Positions 17,201 to 24,109 of a stretch of 64,000 nt of DNA are shown in pieces. The notes under the pieces are model-generated. The model had not been told where the DNA came from. It ran no database searches and worked only from the letters and a program-made list of their open reading frames with translations. Position 1 is the first letter of the stretch. The number at the start of each line of letters is the position of its first letter. Made by a program: the position numbers and the translations under genes. The DNA comes from Eubacterium sp. An11 (GTDB lineage Bacteria > Bacillota > Clostridia > Lachnospirales > Lachnospiraceae): NCBI RefSeq assembly GCF_002161065.1, contig NZ_NFLV01000001.1, forward strand, positions 310,001-374,000. The letters are read 5' to 3'.

Positions 17201-17654
17201 AGAATTATCTTCTGAGGACTGTTATCAGCGAACAAAAATGCAAAAAGAGATCATCATTAAAAGACTGCGGGAAAACGGGTGCCGGATCACCAAGCAGCGG
17301 AAAATGCTTCTGGATATCATTCTGAAAGAAGACTGTTCCTGCTGCAAGGAGATTTATTATAAGGCTTTGGAAGAAGATGAAAAAATCGGTTCGGCCACCG
17401 TTTACCGGATGATCAATACGCTGGAGGAAATCGGCGCCATCAGCCGGAGAAACATGTACCGGGTCTCCTGCGGAAATCCCTGCGGGGCAAAAAATATCTG
17501 CACCGTGGAGCTTGACGACGACCAGGTCTGCCAGCTGGATGATGATAACTGGCGCAGCGTGGTGGAGGAAGGCCTGAAAGCCTGCGGCTATATTGATCGT
17601 CAGAAAATTAAAAATATATTTGTGCGTTCCTGTGATAAAGAGGAACCTCTATAA
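17190..17654 (+). CDS. Fur-family regulator with non-canonical C-terminal domain
   Basis: 154 residues, overlapping feoB by 11 bases, so it is translationally coupled. The N-terminal half is a Fur winged helix (CRITKQRKMLLDIIL, KIGSATVYRMINTLEEIGA). The C-terminal half lacks the His-rich HHDH..C metal motif of Fur; instead it has scattered Cys (VSCGNPCGAKNIC) and an acidic DDDQVCQLDDDNW stretch. A second in-frame ATG at 17238 could be the true start. It is the obvious candidate regulator of the Feo locus, but whether it senses iron by the usual sites is doubtful. Confidence 0.82.
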   Translation: MRDKELSSEDCYQRTKMQKEIIIKRLRENGCRITKQRKMLLDIILKEDCSCCKEIYYKALEEDEKIGSATVYRMINTLEEIGAISRRNMYRVSCGNPCGAKNICTVELDDDQVCQLDDDNWRSVVEEGLKACGYIDRQKIKNIFVRSCDKEEPL

Positions 17655-17658
17655 AAGT

Positions 17659-17704
17659 GAGACCGTGTATCCTGCTTCCGATGGGAGACACGGTTTCTTT
17701 TTTT
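17659..17704 (+). terminator. Terminator of the feoB operon
   Basis: GAGACCGTGT pairs with ACACGGTTTC around a 19-base loop, followed by seven T residues, directly after the Fur-family stop codon. Confidence 0.85.
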
Positions 17705-17908
17705 AGCATAATGCATACCTTCTCTTTCTTTTTTTAGCTCTTGAGACTGCCAGCTTGAAAAAAAACAGAGGTTTTTTTATAATAAGTTCATGTGCGTGCA
17801 CAAAGTTGTGTGTGCCGGCATCGGTCTGCGGAAAGGGCAGACATTCCGGGACAGAGATGTCAAAAGTAATGAGAAGAAAGAGATAAAATATAGAAAGAAG
17901 GAAAAAGT

Positions 17909-19114
17909 ATGGGATTAAACGACACACCGTCCGGTGAGAGAGTACACATCGGATTTTTCGGAAAAAGAAACGCGGGAAAGTCAAGCCTGGTCAACGCTGT
18001 GACAGGACAGGATATGGCGGTGGTCTCCGAGACTAAGGGAACTACCACAGACCCGGTGCGTAAGGCCATGGAATTGCTGCCCATCGGTCCGGTGATGATC
18101 ATCGACACGCCGGGATATGACGATGAAGGGGCCTTAGGTGAAAAAAGAGTACAGAAGACAAAGCAGATTTTAAACCGCACCGATGTGGCAGTGCTGGTGG
18201 TGGACGCAGTGGAAGGCCGCACCGACTGTGACCGGGAACTGATTTCCCTCTTTGAAGAGAAAGAGATCCCTTATCTTGTGGTCTACAATAAAGAGGACTT
18301 GCTGGAAAATGTGCCGGCGGCCAAAGACAATGAGATTTATGTGAGCGCCCTGAAGGAAGAGGGCATTTATCAATTAAAGGAGAAGATCGCGCAGTTTGGC
18401 AAAGATGCCGGCGCAGAGCGTCCGCTGGTCAGTGACCTGATCCATGCGGGAGATCTGGTGGTCCTTGTGATCCCGATCGACAGCGCGGCGCCGAAGGGCC
18501 GTCTGATTCTTCCTCAGCAGCAGGTGATCCGGGATATTCTGGAGGCCGGAGGAGCAGCCGTCTGTGTAAAAGAGACGGAGCTGCCGGAGATTCTGCCGAA
18601 ATTATCAGAGAAGCCTGCCATGGTGATCACTGACAGCCAGGCTTTCGGAAAGGTTTCTGCCGATGTGCCGGAGGATATTCTCCTCACTTCCTTTTCTATT
18701 CTGATGGCAAGATACAAGGGACTTTTGGACACAGCGGTGGAAGGAGTGGCCGCTATTGACCGGTTAAAAGACGGCGATAAAATACTCATCGCGGAGGGAT
18801 GCACCCATCACCGCCAGTGCGACGATATCGGCACTGTAAAGATTCCGCGGTGGTTAAAGCAATATACCGGAAAAAACCTGGAGATTGAGACCAGCTCCGG
18901 TCTGGGATTTCCGGAAGACTTGTCTCCGTATTCCCTGGTCATTCACTGCGGCGGCTGTATGTTAAATGAGAGAGAGGTTCGTTACCGGATGAAATGTGCC
19001 GGGGACCAGCAGGTGCCGATCACCAACTACGGGATCGCCATCGCTTATCTTCATGGCATCTTAAAGAGAAGCGTGGAAGTATTTCCGTATCTGGCGCGGC
19101 TGCTGGAAAAATAA
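17909..19114 (+). CDS. hydF: [FeFe]-hydrogenase H-cluster maturation GTPase HydF
   Basis: 401 residues. The N-terminal GTPase domain has GKRNAGKSSLVN (G1, ~14), DTPGYDDEG (G3, ~65) and YNKEDLL (G4). A middle dimerisation domain follows, and the C-terminal [4Fe-4S] site shows the HydF pattern CTHH (~298) and HCGGCML (~350). HydF is the scaffold that assembles the 2Fe subcluster and passes it to HydA, with HydE and HydG as partners; none of these lies in the window. The start follows GAAGGA. The organism therefore very likely makes H2 by an [FeFe] hydrogenase. Confidence 0.96.
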   Translation: MGLNDTPSGERVHIGFFGKRNAGKSSLVNAVTGQDMAVVSETKGTTTDPVRKAMELLPIGPVMIIDTPGYDDEGALGEKRVQKTKQILNRTDVAVLVVDAVEGRTDCDRELISLFEEKEIPYLVVYNKEDLLENVPAAKDNEIYVSALKEEGIYQLKEKIAQFGKDAGAERPLVSDLIHAGDLVVLVIPIDSAAPKGRLILPQQQVIRDILEAGGAAVCVKETELPEILPKLSEKPAMVITDSQAFGKVSADVPEDILLTSFSILMARYKGLLDTAVEGVAAIDRLKDGDKILIAEGCTHHRQCDDIGTVKIPRWLKQYTGKNLEIETSSGLGFPEDLSPYSLVIHCGGCMLNEREVRYRMKCAGDQQVPITNYGIAIAYLHGILKRSVEVFPYLARLLEK

Positions 19115-19218
19115 GGAAGAGTTTTTTTGTCGAAAAACCTTTGTTTTTTCATCTTTTTTTGTTATACTTTTTTGGGAAAAGGGCCGTCTGGCCCCGGTGA
19201 GAAAGGAAAGCGGATGGG

Positions 19219-19590
19219 ATGACAGACAAGTATAAGGTAATAGAGGCACTGGAAAAAGAACAATGCGATGTGAAGGACGCCCTGACGCGCTGCATGGATA
19301 TGGAGGATCTGTACGTGGAACTGCTTGGTCTGTTTGCGGACGATCCGCAGATAGATGAGCTTCTGGACGCCTTCCGGCAGCATAACGTGGAGGACGTATT
19401 TTTCCATTCTCACACGCTCAAAGGCGTATACACGAATCTGGGGATGAAGCATCTGTACGAGATGGATGTACCGATAGTGGAAGCTACCAGAGATAAGCGG
19501 CCAGAGCAGCTGGATCAGCTGGAGGGAGCGGTGGAGGCTCTGTTTGAAGAACACAAGAGGATTGTTTCTGTAATACAAAAGTACATATAA
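19219..19590 (+). CDS. Hpt-domain phosphotransfer protein
   Basis: 123 residues, all-helical. HSHTLKGVYTNLGM (~57) holds the phosphorylatable His in the HxLKG motif of Hpt domains, and the flanking helices fit the four-helix bundle. It would relay phosphate between a hybrid kinase and a response regulator. No kinase or regulator gene is adjacent, and the gene is followed directly by an IS3 element, so any downstream partner may have been separated from it. The ATG at 19219 follows AAAGGAAAG; an out-of-frame ATG lies at 19214. Confidence 0.88.
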   Translation: MTDKYKVIEALEKEQCDVKDALTRCMDMEDLYVELLGLFADDPQIDELLDAFRQHNVEDVFFHSHTLKGVYTNLGMKHLYEMDVPIVEATRDKRPEQLDQLEGAVEALFEEHKRIVSVIQKYI

Positions 19591-19694
19591 AAGAAGAAAA
19601 GGAGACGCGGCTGACAAAGTGGTGTGCTACCCGTCAAGTAGACAATGAAAAAAATAAAATTTTTGTGTTGCCCGGTTTGTACCGGGCAATATTT

Positions 19695-20624
19695 TTATGC
19701 GGCTAATAACCGTTCATGAAATTCAAACGGTGTTAATACATCAAGGCCCCTTTGCGGGCGGTCATTTATGTAATAGTCTATATATGCCGTTATCGCTTGT
19801 ACAAGATCCTCTCTGGTATGATACTTCTTTCCATAATACATTTCGCGTTTTAGTATCCCCCAGAATCCCTCCATAGGTCCATTATCCGTACAGTGTGCTA
19901 CCCGGGACATACTCTGTGTCATTCCCGCATCTACCAGCTTTTGGTGAAACGCGCGGGAAGTGTATTGGAAGCCCCGGTCACTATGAAAGATTGGATGAGC
20001 TCCCGGATTGTTCTTTACTGCCAGATCGAAAGTATCAAATACAAGCTGATTGTTATTGTGATCGCTTAACACATATGCAACCGGACGATGATCACATAAG
20101 TCCAGAATCACACTCAGGTAAAGTTTATGGATATGGTCAAATGAAGTACCGTACTTAAACTCTGTTACATCAGTCACCCATTTCTTGTTTAATCCATCTG
20201 CATGAAAGTCTCTGTTTAAAATATTTTCTGCTAGAAAAGCTGGATTTTTCGATGGCCTGGTGCAGCCGTCATAACGATATTTCAAGTTTGATCTTATCTG
20301 CTGTTTTCTACATATACGCAGGATCCTCTTATCATTTACTTTGATGCCATTATCGTGACGGAGTTTATCGTTTAATCTCCGATATCCCATGTCAGGATGT
20401 TCTTGATGGAGTGCTTCTAACCGGTCGGAAATCTGTTTGTTCAGCCGGTCATTTGCTGTTTCTATACGGTTCAGCCATTTGTAGTAAGCCGCTCTTGTAA
20501 TGCCGCCAAGCTTACATAAGGAACGGATCGAGTAATGGTGTTCTTCATGTTCCTCTTTGATTACCTGATAAATGTGTTTGTTTCTTTGCCGGCTCAGCCC
20601 CGCCTCCTTTCGATTTCTGCAAGT
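19695..20624 (-). CDS. IS3-family transposase OrfB (catalytic domain, made by -1 frameshift)
   Basis: Read in the -1 frame from the slippery site, it begins with RKEAGLSRQRNKHIYQ (~4-19) and continues through an HTH_21-like region (PDMGYRRLNDKL) to the rve integrase core. The DDE residues are visible as WVTDVTEFKY, FHSDRGFQYTS and NGPMEGFWGILKREMYY. About 309 residues from the shift point to the stop. No convincing own start codon lies upstream of the catalytic part, which supports expression only as an OrfAB fusion of roughly 525 residues. Confidence 0.88.
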   Translation of the reverse strand, partial: TCRNRKEAGLSRQRNKHIYQVIKEEHEEHHYSIRSLCKLGGITRAAYYKWLNRIETANDRLNKQISDRLEALHQEHPDMGYRRLNDKLRHDNGIKVNDKRILRICRKQQIRSNLKYRYDGCTRPSKNPAFLAENILNRDFHADGLNKKWVTDVTEFKYGTSFDHIHKLYLSVILDLCDHRPVAYVLSDHNNNQLVFDTFDLAVKNNPGAHPIFHSDRGFQYTSRAFHQKLVDAGMTQSMSRVAHCTDNGPMEGFWGILKREMYYGKKYHTREDLVQAITAYIDYYINDRPQRGLDVLTPFEFHERLLAA

Positions 20625-21271
20625 TTTTTTAGGAAGTCCGCCTCCATTTGCGCGTGTTCTTTTTCTGCCCGCAAAATCCGGTTTTCTGCCCGCAGCTTTT
20701 CGAGTTCTGACATTTCCGCTTCTGGTTTTCGTTTTCCACGTCTGTCACGAAGAGCCTCCACTCCCTGCTTCTCGTATTTTATAGTATAATTACGTGCCTG
20801 TTGGTAAGAAATCTTAAACTGTTCTGATGTCTTGGCATAATTATGATCATGGGCGATGCAGTATTGCACGATTTCGACCCGTTCATCGAAGGTGGTTTTT
20901 CTTCCTTTGGTCATGATAGCATTTCCTCCTGTTCCGGAAGCTTTCAGCTTCTCATGTCCATTATACCTCAAAACCCACTTCCTGATTGTATCTTCGGAAG
21001 GAATGTTATAGGTGAGTGCCAGTTCCCCGTAAGATCCTTCCCCGTTTAGATACGCTTCAACAACATCTTTTTTAAAGGAGGCCGAATAAGATTGATTGTG
21101 CCCTGTTCTGAGGAAAGCGGATTCTCCGAATGCTTTATACTTGTTAACCCATCTTCTAAAAACGGTTTTACCCACTCCAAGTTCGCTGGCGTGTGATAGA
21201 TAGGATCCGTTTCCTGAAATGTAATCTTTTACGGCCCGTAGCTTCACTTCTGGTAATATTCCTCTAGCCAT
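20594..21271 (-). CDS. IS3-family transposase OrfA (helix-turn-helix)
   Basis: 225 residues with three consecutive helix-turn-helix segments: near the start (KLRAVKDYISGNGSYLSHAS), near residue 70 and near residue 140 (YAKTSEQFKISYQQARNY). A C-terminal leucine-zipper-like helix follows (MSELEKLRAENRILRAEKEH). It binds the element's ends. It is longer than OrfA of the best-known IS3 members, in keeping with the IS150-like group. It overlaps orfB, with a run of seven A (minus strand, 20630-20624) as the frameshift site. Confidence 0.88.
   Translation of the reverse strand: MARGILPEVKLRAVKDYISGNGSYLSHASELGVGKTVFRRWVNKYKAFGESAFLRTGHNQSYSASFKKDVVEAYLNGEGSYGELALTYNIPSEDTIRKWVLRYNGHEKLKASGTGGNAIMTKGRKTTFDERVEIVQYCIAHDHNYAKTSEQFKISYQQARNYTIKYEKQGVEALRDRRGKRKPEAEMSELEKLRAENRILRAEKEHAQMEADFLKKLAEIERRRG
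20624..20630 (-). promoter_or_regulatory. Programmed -1 frameshift slippery site of the IS
   Basis: On the minus strand the orfA codons are CTA AAA AAA CTT, giving the heptamer A_AAA_AAA. A -1 shift gives ACT TGC AGA and leads directly into the orfB frame. Confidence 0.75.
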
Positions 21272-21408
21272 AATAAAACTCCCCTCCAGATAAACAGTTT
21301 TATTATTTCAACTGTCTACCTAAAGGGGAGCATATCATATTGCACTTCCCCTCTTCTTTTCTATATATTTTATCTAAATACTGGCACATCCTATATCATC
21401 TTTAATTT

Positions 21409-22167
21409 TTACAGACTCAAAGCAACGTCAATCACCTGTCTCAACATCTTCTGCCTCAGCTCTTTTGTCATCCCCCACTCCCAGGTTTCGTCAGCTTCAC
21501 TGACAGGATGCCTGTCAGATACCATAGAGACGGATGCGACATGTAATTCCAGATACTTTCCAACACTGTACAAAGCAGATGTCTCCATGTCTACACCAAC
21601 ACAGCCTTTCTGGCGCCATAATGCTTCTTTATAGAAAGTCTGCCTGTATATAGCGTCCATCGAAACAATGGGCGCAGTTTTGTGATTCGGAATATAGTCC
21701 GCCAATTGCTGAAACAATGCCGTATCCGGCTCACTGTACTCAATGGACTCATAATAATGCAGCGAAGTTCCCTCTTCCACATAAGCACGATTCGGTATAA
21801 TGACATCACCCACATGGATGTCTCTGGCAAATCCACCCATCAGTCCCACGGAAACTACATTTCGGACGCCCAATGCGCGCAGAATTTCCAGAGTATCCGC
21901 TGCCATGGGCGCGCCGCGCCCTCCATCCAAAAGACAAATGTCCTTTTCTCCCTGTATCCTCCAGACCGGGCAGGCATTTAAAAATCTGGGAAAACGTTTT
22001 GTAATCAGCTCTATCTTATATTGTTCTCTGATATAATCCAAACCACTCATATAAAGAAGAACCGCCGTTTCCGGCAACTGAAAATCTTCTCTTCTTCCAT
22101 GGGCAGATTGTATCTGCTTCTCTCCGGTTAGAACCGGTTTCGTTGTATCTTCTCTATGACGCCACAT
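21409..22167 (-). CDS. Nucleoside phosphorylase (PNP/UDP family)
   Basis: 252 residues. The family's phosphate/ribose loop regions appear as LLDGGRGAPMAADTLEIL (~78-95) and VSVGLMGGFARDIHVGDVII (~104-123), and the ribose-binding Met-Glu as VGVDMETSALYSVGKYL (~185). It would split a purine nucleoside or uridine with phosphate in nucleoside salvage. The first ~30 residues are poorly conserved. The base specificity cannot be told from the sequence. It stands alone between the IS and an FMN-reductase remnant. Confidence 0.82.
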   Translation of the reverse strand: MWRHREDTTKPVLTGEKQIQSAHGRREDFQLPETAVLLYMSGLDYIREQYKIELITKRFPRFLNACPVWRIQGEKDICLLDGGRGAPMAADTLEILRALGVRNVVSVGLMGGFARDIHVGDVIIPNRAYVEEGTSLHYYESIEYSEPDTALFQQLADYIPNHKTAPIVSMDAIYRQTFYKEALWRQKGCVGVDMETSALYSVGKYLELHVASVSMVSDRHPVSEADETWEWGMTKELRQKMLRQVIDVALSL

Positions 22168-22195
22168 ATCATAGCTCCTTATCCATTCTCATTTT

Positions 22196-22469
22196 TCATT
22201 GCCCAACAATCTGTCTTGCAAATGTCCTGGCTCGTTCTTCTTTATCATCGCTGGCAAATGTAGTTTTGTAACCCAGGTGCCGTTCCGCCAGCATTCCTTC
22301 GTAACTAAGTTGTGAGTGTTTACAATATCTCCGGATACTTTCTTCAAAAAGATCCGCTCCTTTTTCCGGGCGATATCCGCAAGTGGCTATGATTGCCATT
22401 TTTTTGCCATTCCAGAGTGATTGTATTACCGTGTTTACGCGGGCTCCCCATCAAAATTAAAACTTTCAC
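22196..22469 (-). pseudogene. Flavodoxin-fold NADPH-dependent FMN reductase remnant with internal deletion
   Basis: A GTG at 22469 behind GGGGGAG starts VKVLILMGSPRKHGNT, the FMN-phosphate loop of NADPH-dependent FMN reductases. After about 22 codons the reading frame changes, and a C-terminal part follows (MAIIATCGYRPEKGADLF, ending ARTFARQIVGQ at 22196). About 100 central residues of the usual 170-200 are missing, so the product cannot fold normally. The two pieces are in different frames. Confidence 0.72.
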
Positions 22470-22555
22470 TTGTCTCCCCCTCTTTTTCTTCTCTGTATAT
22501 ATTTCATCTTCCAGCTTTTTTACTTTCTTTTCATAAAACCTTTCTTTCAGGATTA

Positions 22556-23011
22556 TTATAGTTCTTTCTTAAAATAAATCACATCCTCCATGGGATTGTC
22601 ATAATAAGGCTCACATTCCTGGAATCCGGCCTCCCGGTAGAGGTGGATGGCCGCCTGGAGCGGTTCAATGGTATCGAGTACCATCTCTTTATAGCCGGCA
22701 CGGCTGGCGTGCTCGACTATCTCCCGGACGAGTGTTCTTCCCAGATGGGCTTCCCGGCATTCCGGCCTGACGTAAAGGCGCTTCATCTCGCAGCGGTCGG
22801 CGGAATGTCTGTGATACGCCACCATGCCGACGACCATATCTCCGTCAAATGCCACCAGCAGCTCGCCTTCCGGCGCGGTATATTTTTTCGCCGGGTCCGC
22901 CAGCTCTTCCTCCAGATTCTGGAAGGTTAGGTCCCGGCCCAGACGCTTTGTGTATTCTTCAATCAGCCCTTTGATCTGATCAATGTACGGTTTTCCATCT
23001 ACGATTTTCAT
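22556..23011 (-). CDS. GNAT-family N-acetyltransferase (1)
   Basis: 151 residues from the ATG at 23011 (MKIVDGKPYIDQIKGLIEEY). The acetyl-CoA loop of the GNAT fold is seen as MKRLYVRPECREAHLGRTL (~77-95), with DTIEPLQAAIHLYREAGFQE (~116) as motif B. The substrate is unknown. It is the downstream member of a run of three GNAT genes on the minus strand. An upstream in-frame ATG at 23083 is unlikely because it lies inside the region before the neighbour's stop and has no good ribosome site. Confidence 0.85.
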   Translation of the reverse strand: MKIVDGKPYIDQIKGLIEEYTKRLGRDLTFQNLEEELADPAKKYTAPEGELLVAFDGDMVVGMVAYHRHSADRCEMKRLYVRPECREAHLGRTLVREIVEHASRAGYKEMVLDTIEPLQAAIHLYREAGFQECEPYYDNPMEDVIYFKKEL

Positions 23012-23030
23012 TATGATTCCTGCTTCCCTG

Positions 23031-23528
23031 TCATTCTGATTTCTGCTCCTTTGCTGCCAGTTCATGCAGGGTATCCCCCGCAATACGGTACACTGTCCAG
23101 TCGCTCATGGGTTCTGCCCCCAACGACAGATAAAAATCAATACTCGACTGGTTCCAGTCCAGACACCACCATTCCAGACGGCCGCATCCCCTCTCCACTG
23201 CGATGGCTGCCAGTTTTTTAAGAATTTCTTTTCCGTATCCTCTGCCCCGGTATTCTGGCAACACATACAAATCTTCCAGATAGATACCTGCTCTTCCAAG
23301 AAATGTGGAAAAGTTATGAAAAAACAGGGCAAAACCGATTTCTTTTTCACCAAGCATGGCAAAAATCACCTCTGCTTTTTGTTTATCAAAGAGCCACTCT
23401 TCCAGAATCTCCGGAGTAGCGACGACTTCCTGCTCCAGTTTCTCATACCGAGCCAGTTCCAATATAAAAAGTAAAATCAATTGGGTATCTTTTCTTTCCG
23501 CATAGCGAAATGTAAGATTTTCTGCCAT
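23031..23528 (-). CDS. GNAT-family N-acetyltransferase (2)
   Basis: 165 residues, start behind GGAGG. Core motif LEDLYVLPEYRGRGYGKEIL (~84-103) has the R/Q-x-x-G-x-G/A acetyl-CoA loop, and WNQSSIDFYLSLGAEPM (~133) is motif B. The overall pattern resembles diamine/thialysine acetyltransferases of the SSAT-like group (FRYAERKDTQLILLFILELA start, closing with WTVYRI), so acetylation of a small amine is plausible. It lies 19 bases before the first GNAT gene. Confidence 0.87.
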   Translation of the reverse strand: MAENLTFRYAERKDTQLILLFILELARYEKLEQEVVATPEILEEWLFDKQKAEVIFAMLGEKEIGFALFFHNFSTFLGRAGIYLEDLYVLPEYRGRGYGKEILKKLAAIAVERGCGRLEWWCLDWNQSSIDFYLSLGAEPMSDWTVYRIAGDTLHELAAKEQKSE

Positions 23529-23543
23529 AAAATCCTCCGTTTT

Positions 23544-24104
23544 CTAGTGTACTGTATCATAGTTCTGTATTTTCTGCCGCAGTATGATCATATCCACCAG
23601 CTGTTTCCCGTCTTCATAAATGGGGTGATCATAATTATCAATAAAAAAATTTTTGATCACATGGGATCTGCGGAAACCGCATTTTTCATAAAATGGTATG
23701 GTCAGAGGACTGTCTCCGGTGCCCACCTGAAGAATGGGAAAGGAATCCCTGTACATTTCCTTTATAAAATGCAGCATCGCCCTGCCGTATCCTTTTCTCT
23801 GGCTTTTGGGTTCCACTGCCAGATTTTTAATTTCCAGTACGCCTTCGCCCTCGTCTGTGACAACGCAGACCGCCTTCACATTTTCTGTTCTATCTTCCTC
23901 ATCTCTGGCAACGCCGGCAGCCTTCACATTCCCTGTTCTATCTTCCTCATCCCTGGCAGCATCGGAAGCTTTTTCATCTTCATCTTCCAGCACATAAAGT
24001 GTCCCTCTGTCCAGATATCTGTCGATCATACTTTCCTGTTCGTCCGCCAGTAAAAGAAGAGGAAGATATTTCCTTTTATCTTCCTCAATTAAATAAAACT
24101 TCAT
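23544..24104 (-). CDS. GNAT-family N-acetyltransferase (3) with a duplicated 16-residue insertion
   Basis: 186 residues. The GNAT core is KNLAVEPKSQRKGYGRAML (~111) with the acetyl-CoA loop Q-R-K-G-Y-G. Residues ~45-80 contain a charged, imperfect tandem repeat (ARDEEDRTGNVKAAGV followed by ARDEEDRTENVKAVCV) encoded by a 48-base DNA repeat. It interrupts the strand before the core, so it may be a flexible loop or a recent slippage expansion. It ends five bases from the gene upstream in transcription, the CorC-type protein, with which it is probably co-transcribed. Substrate unknown. Confidence 0.82.
   Translation of the reverse strand: MKFYLIEEDKRKYLPLLLLADEQESMIDRYLDRGTLYVLEDEDEKASDAARDEEDRTGNVKAAGVARDEEDRTENVKAVCVVTDEGEGVLEIKNLAVEPKSQRKGYGRAMLHFIKEMYRDSFPILQVGTGDSPLTIPFYEKCGFRRSHVIKNFFIDNYDHPIYEDGKQLVDMIILRQKIQNYDTVH
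23872..23967 (-). repeat. 48-base tandem repeat inside a GNAT gene
   Basis: About two copies of a 48-base unit, recognisable by GCCTTCACATT at 23872 and again at 23920 and by CTATCTTCCTCATC in both. It keeps the reading frame (16 codons per unit). Confidence 0.8.
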
Positions 24105-24109
24105 CCTGT

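Larger units (their letters stand above)
19620..21337 (-). mobile_element. IS3-family insertion sequence
   Basis: The element is about 1718 bases, read on the minus strand. Its ends are imperfect inverted repeats: TGGTGTGCTACCC with GTAGACA (left, 19620-19645) and TGATATGCTCCCC with GTAGACA (right, reverse complement of 21312-21337), similar over about 39 bases. It contains orfA and orfB joined by a predicted -1 frameshift. No target-site duplication of 3-5 bases is apparent at these ends, so the boundaries may be off by a few bases or the flanks have changed. It sits between the Hpt gene and the minus-strand gene block. Confidence 0.88.

Noticed and set aside
20535-20789. Plus-strand frames inside the IS
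   Set aside because: They are opposite-strand shadows of the OrfA/OrfB overlap.
19590-22500. Possible replication terminus (dif) at the strand switch
   Set aside because: No sequence resembling the Firmicute dif consensus was found; the switch alone is not enough.
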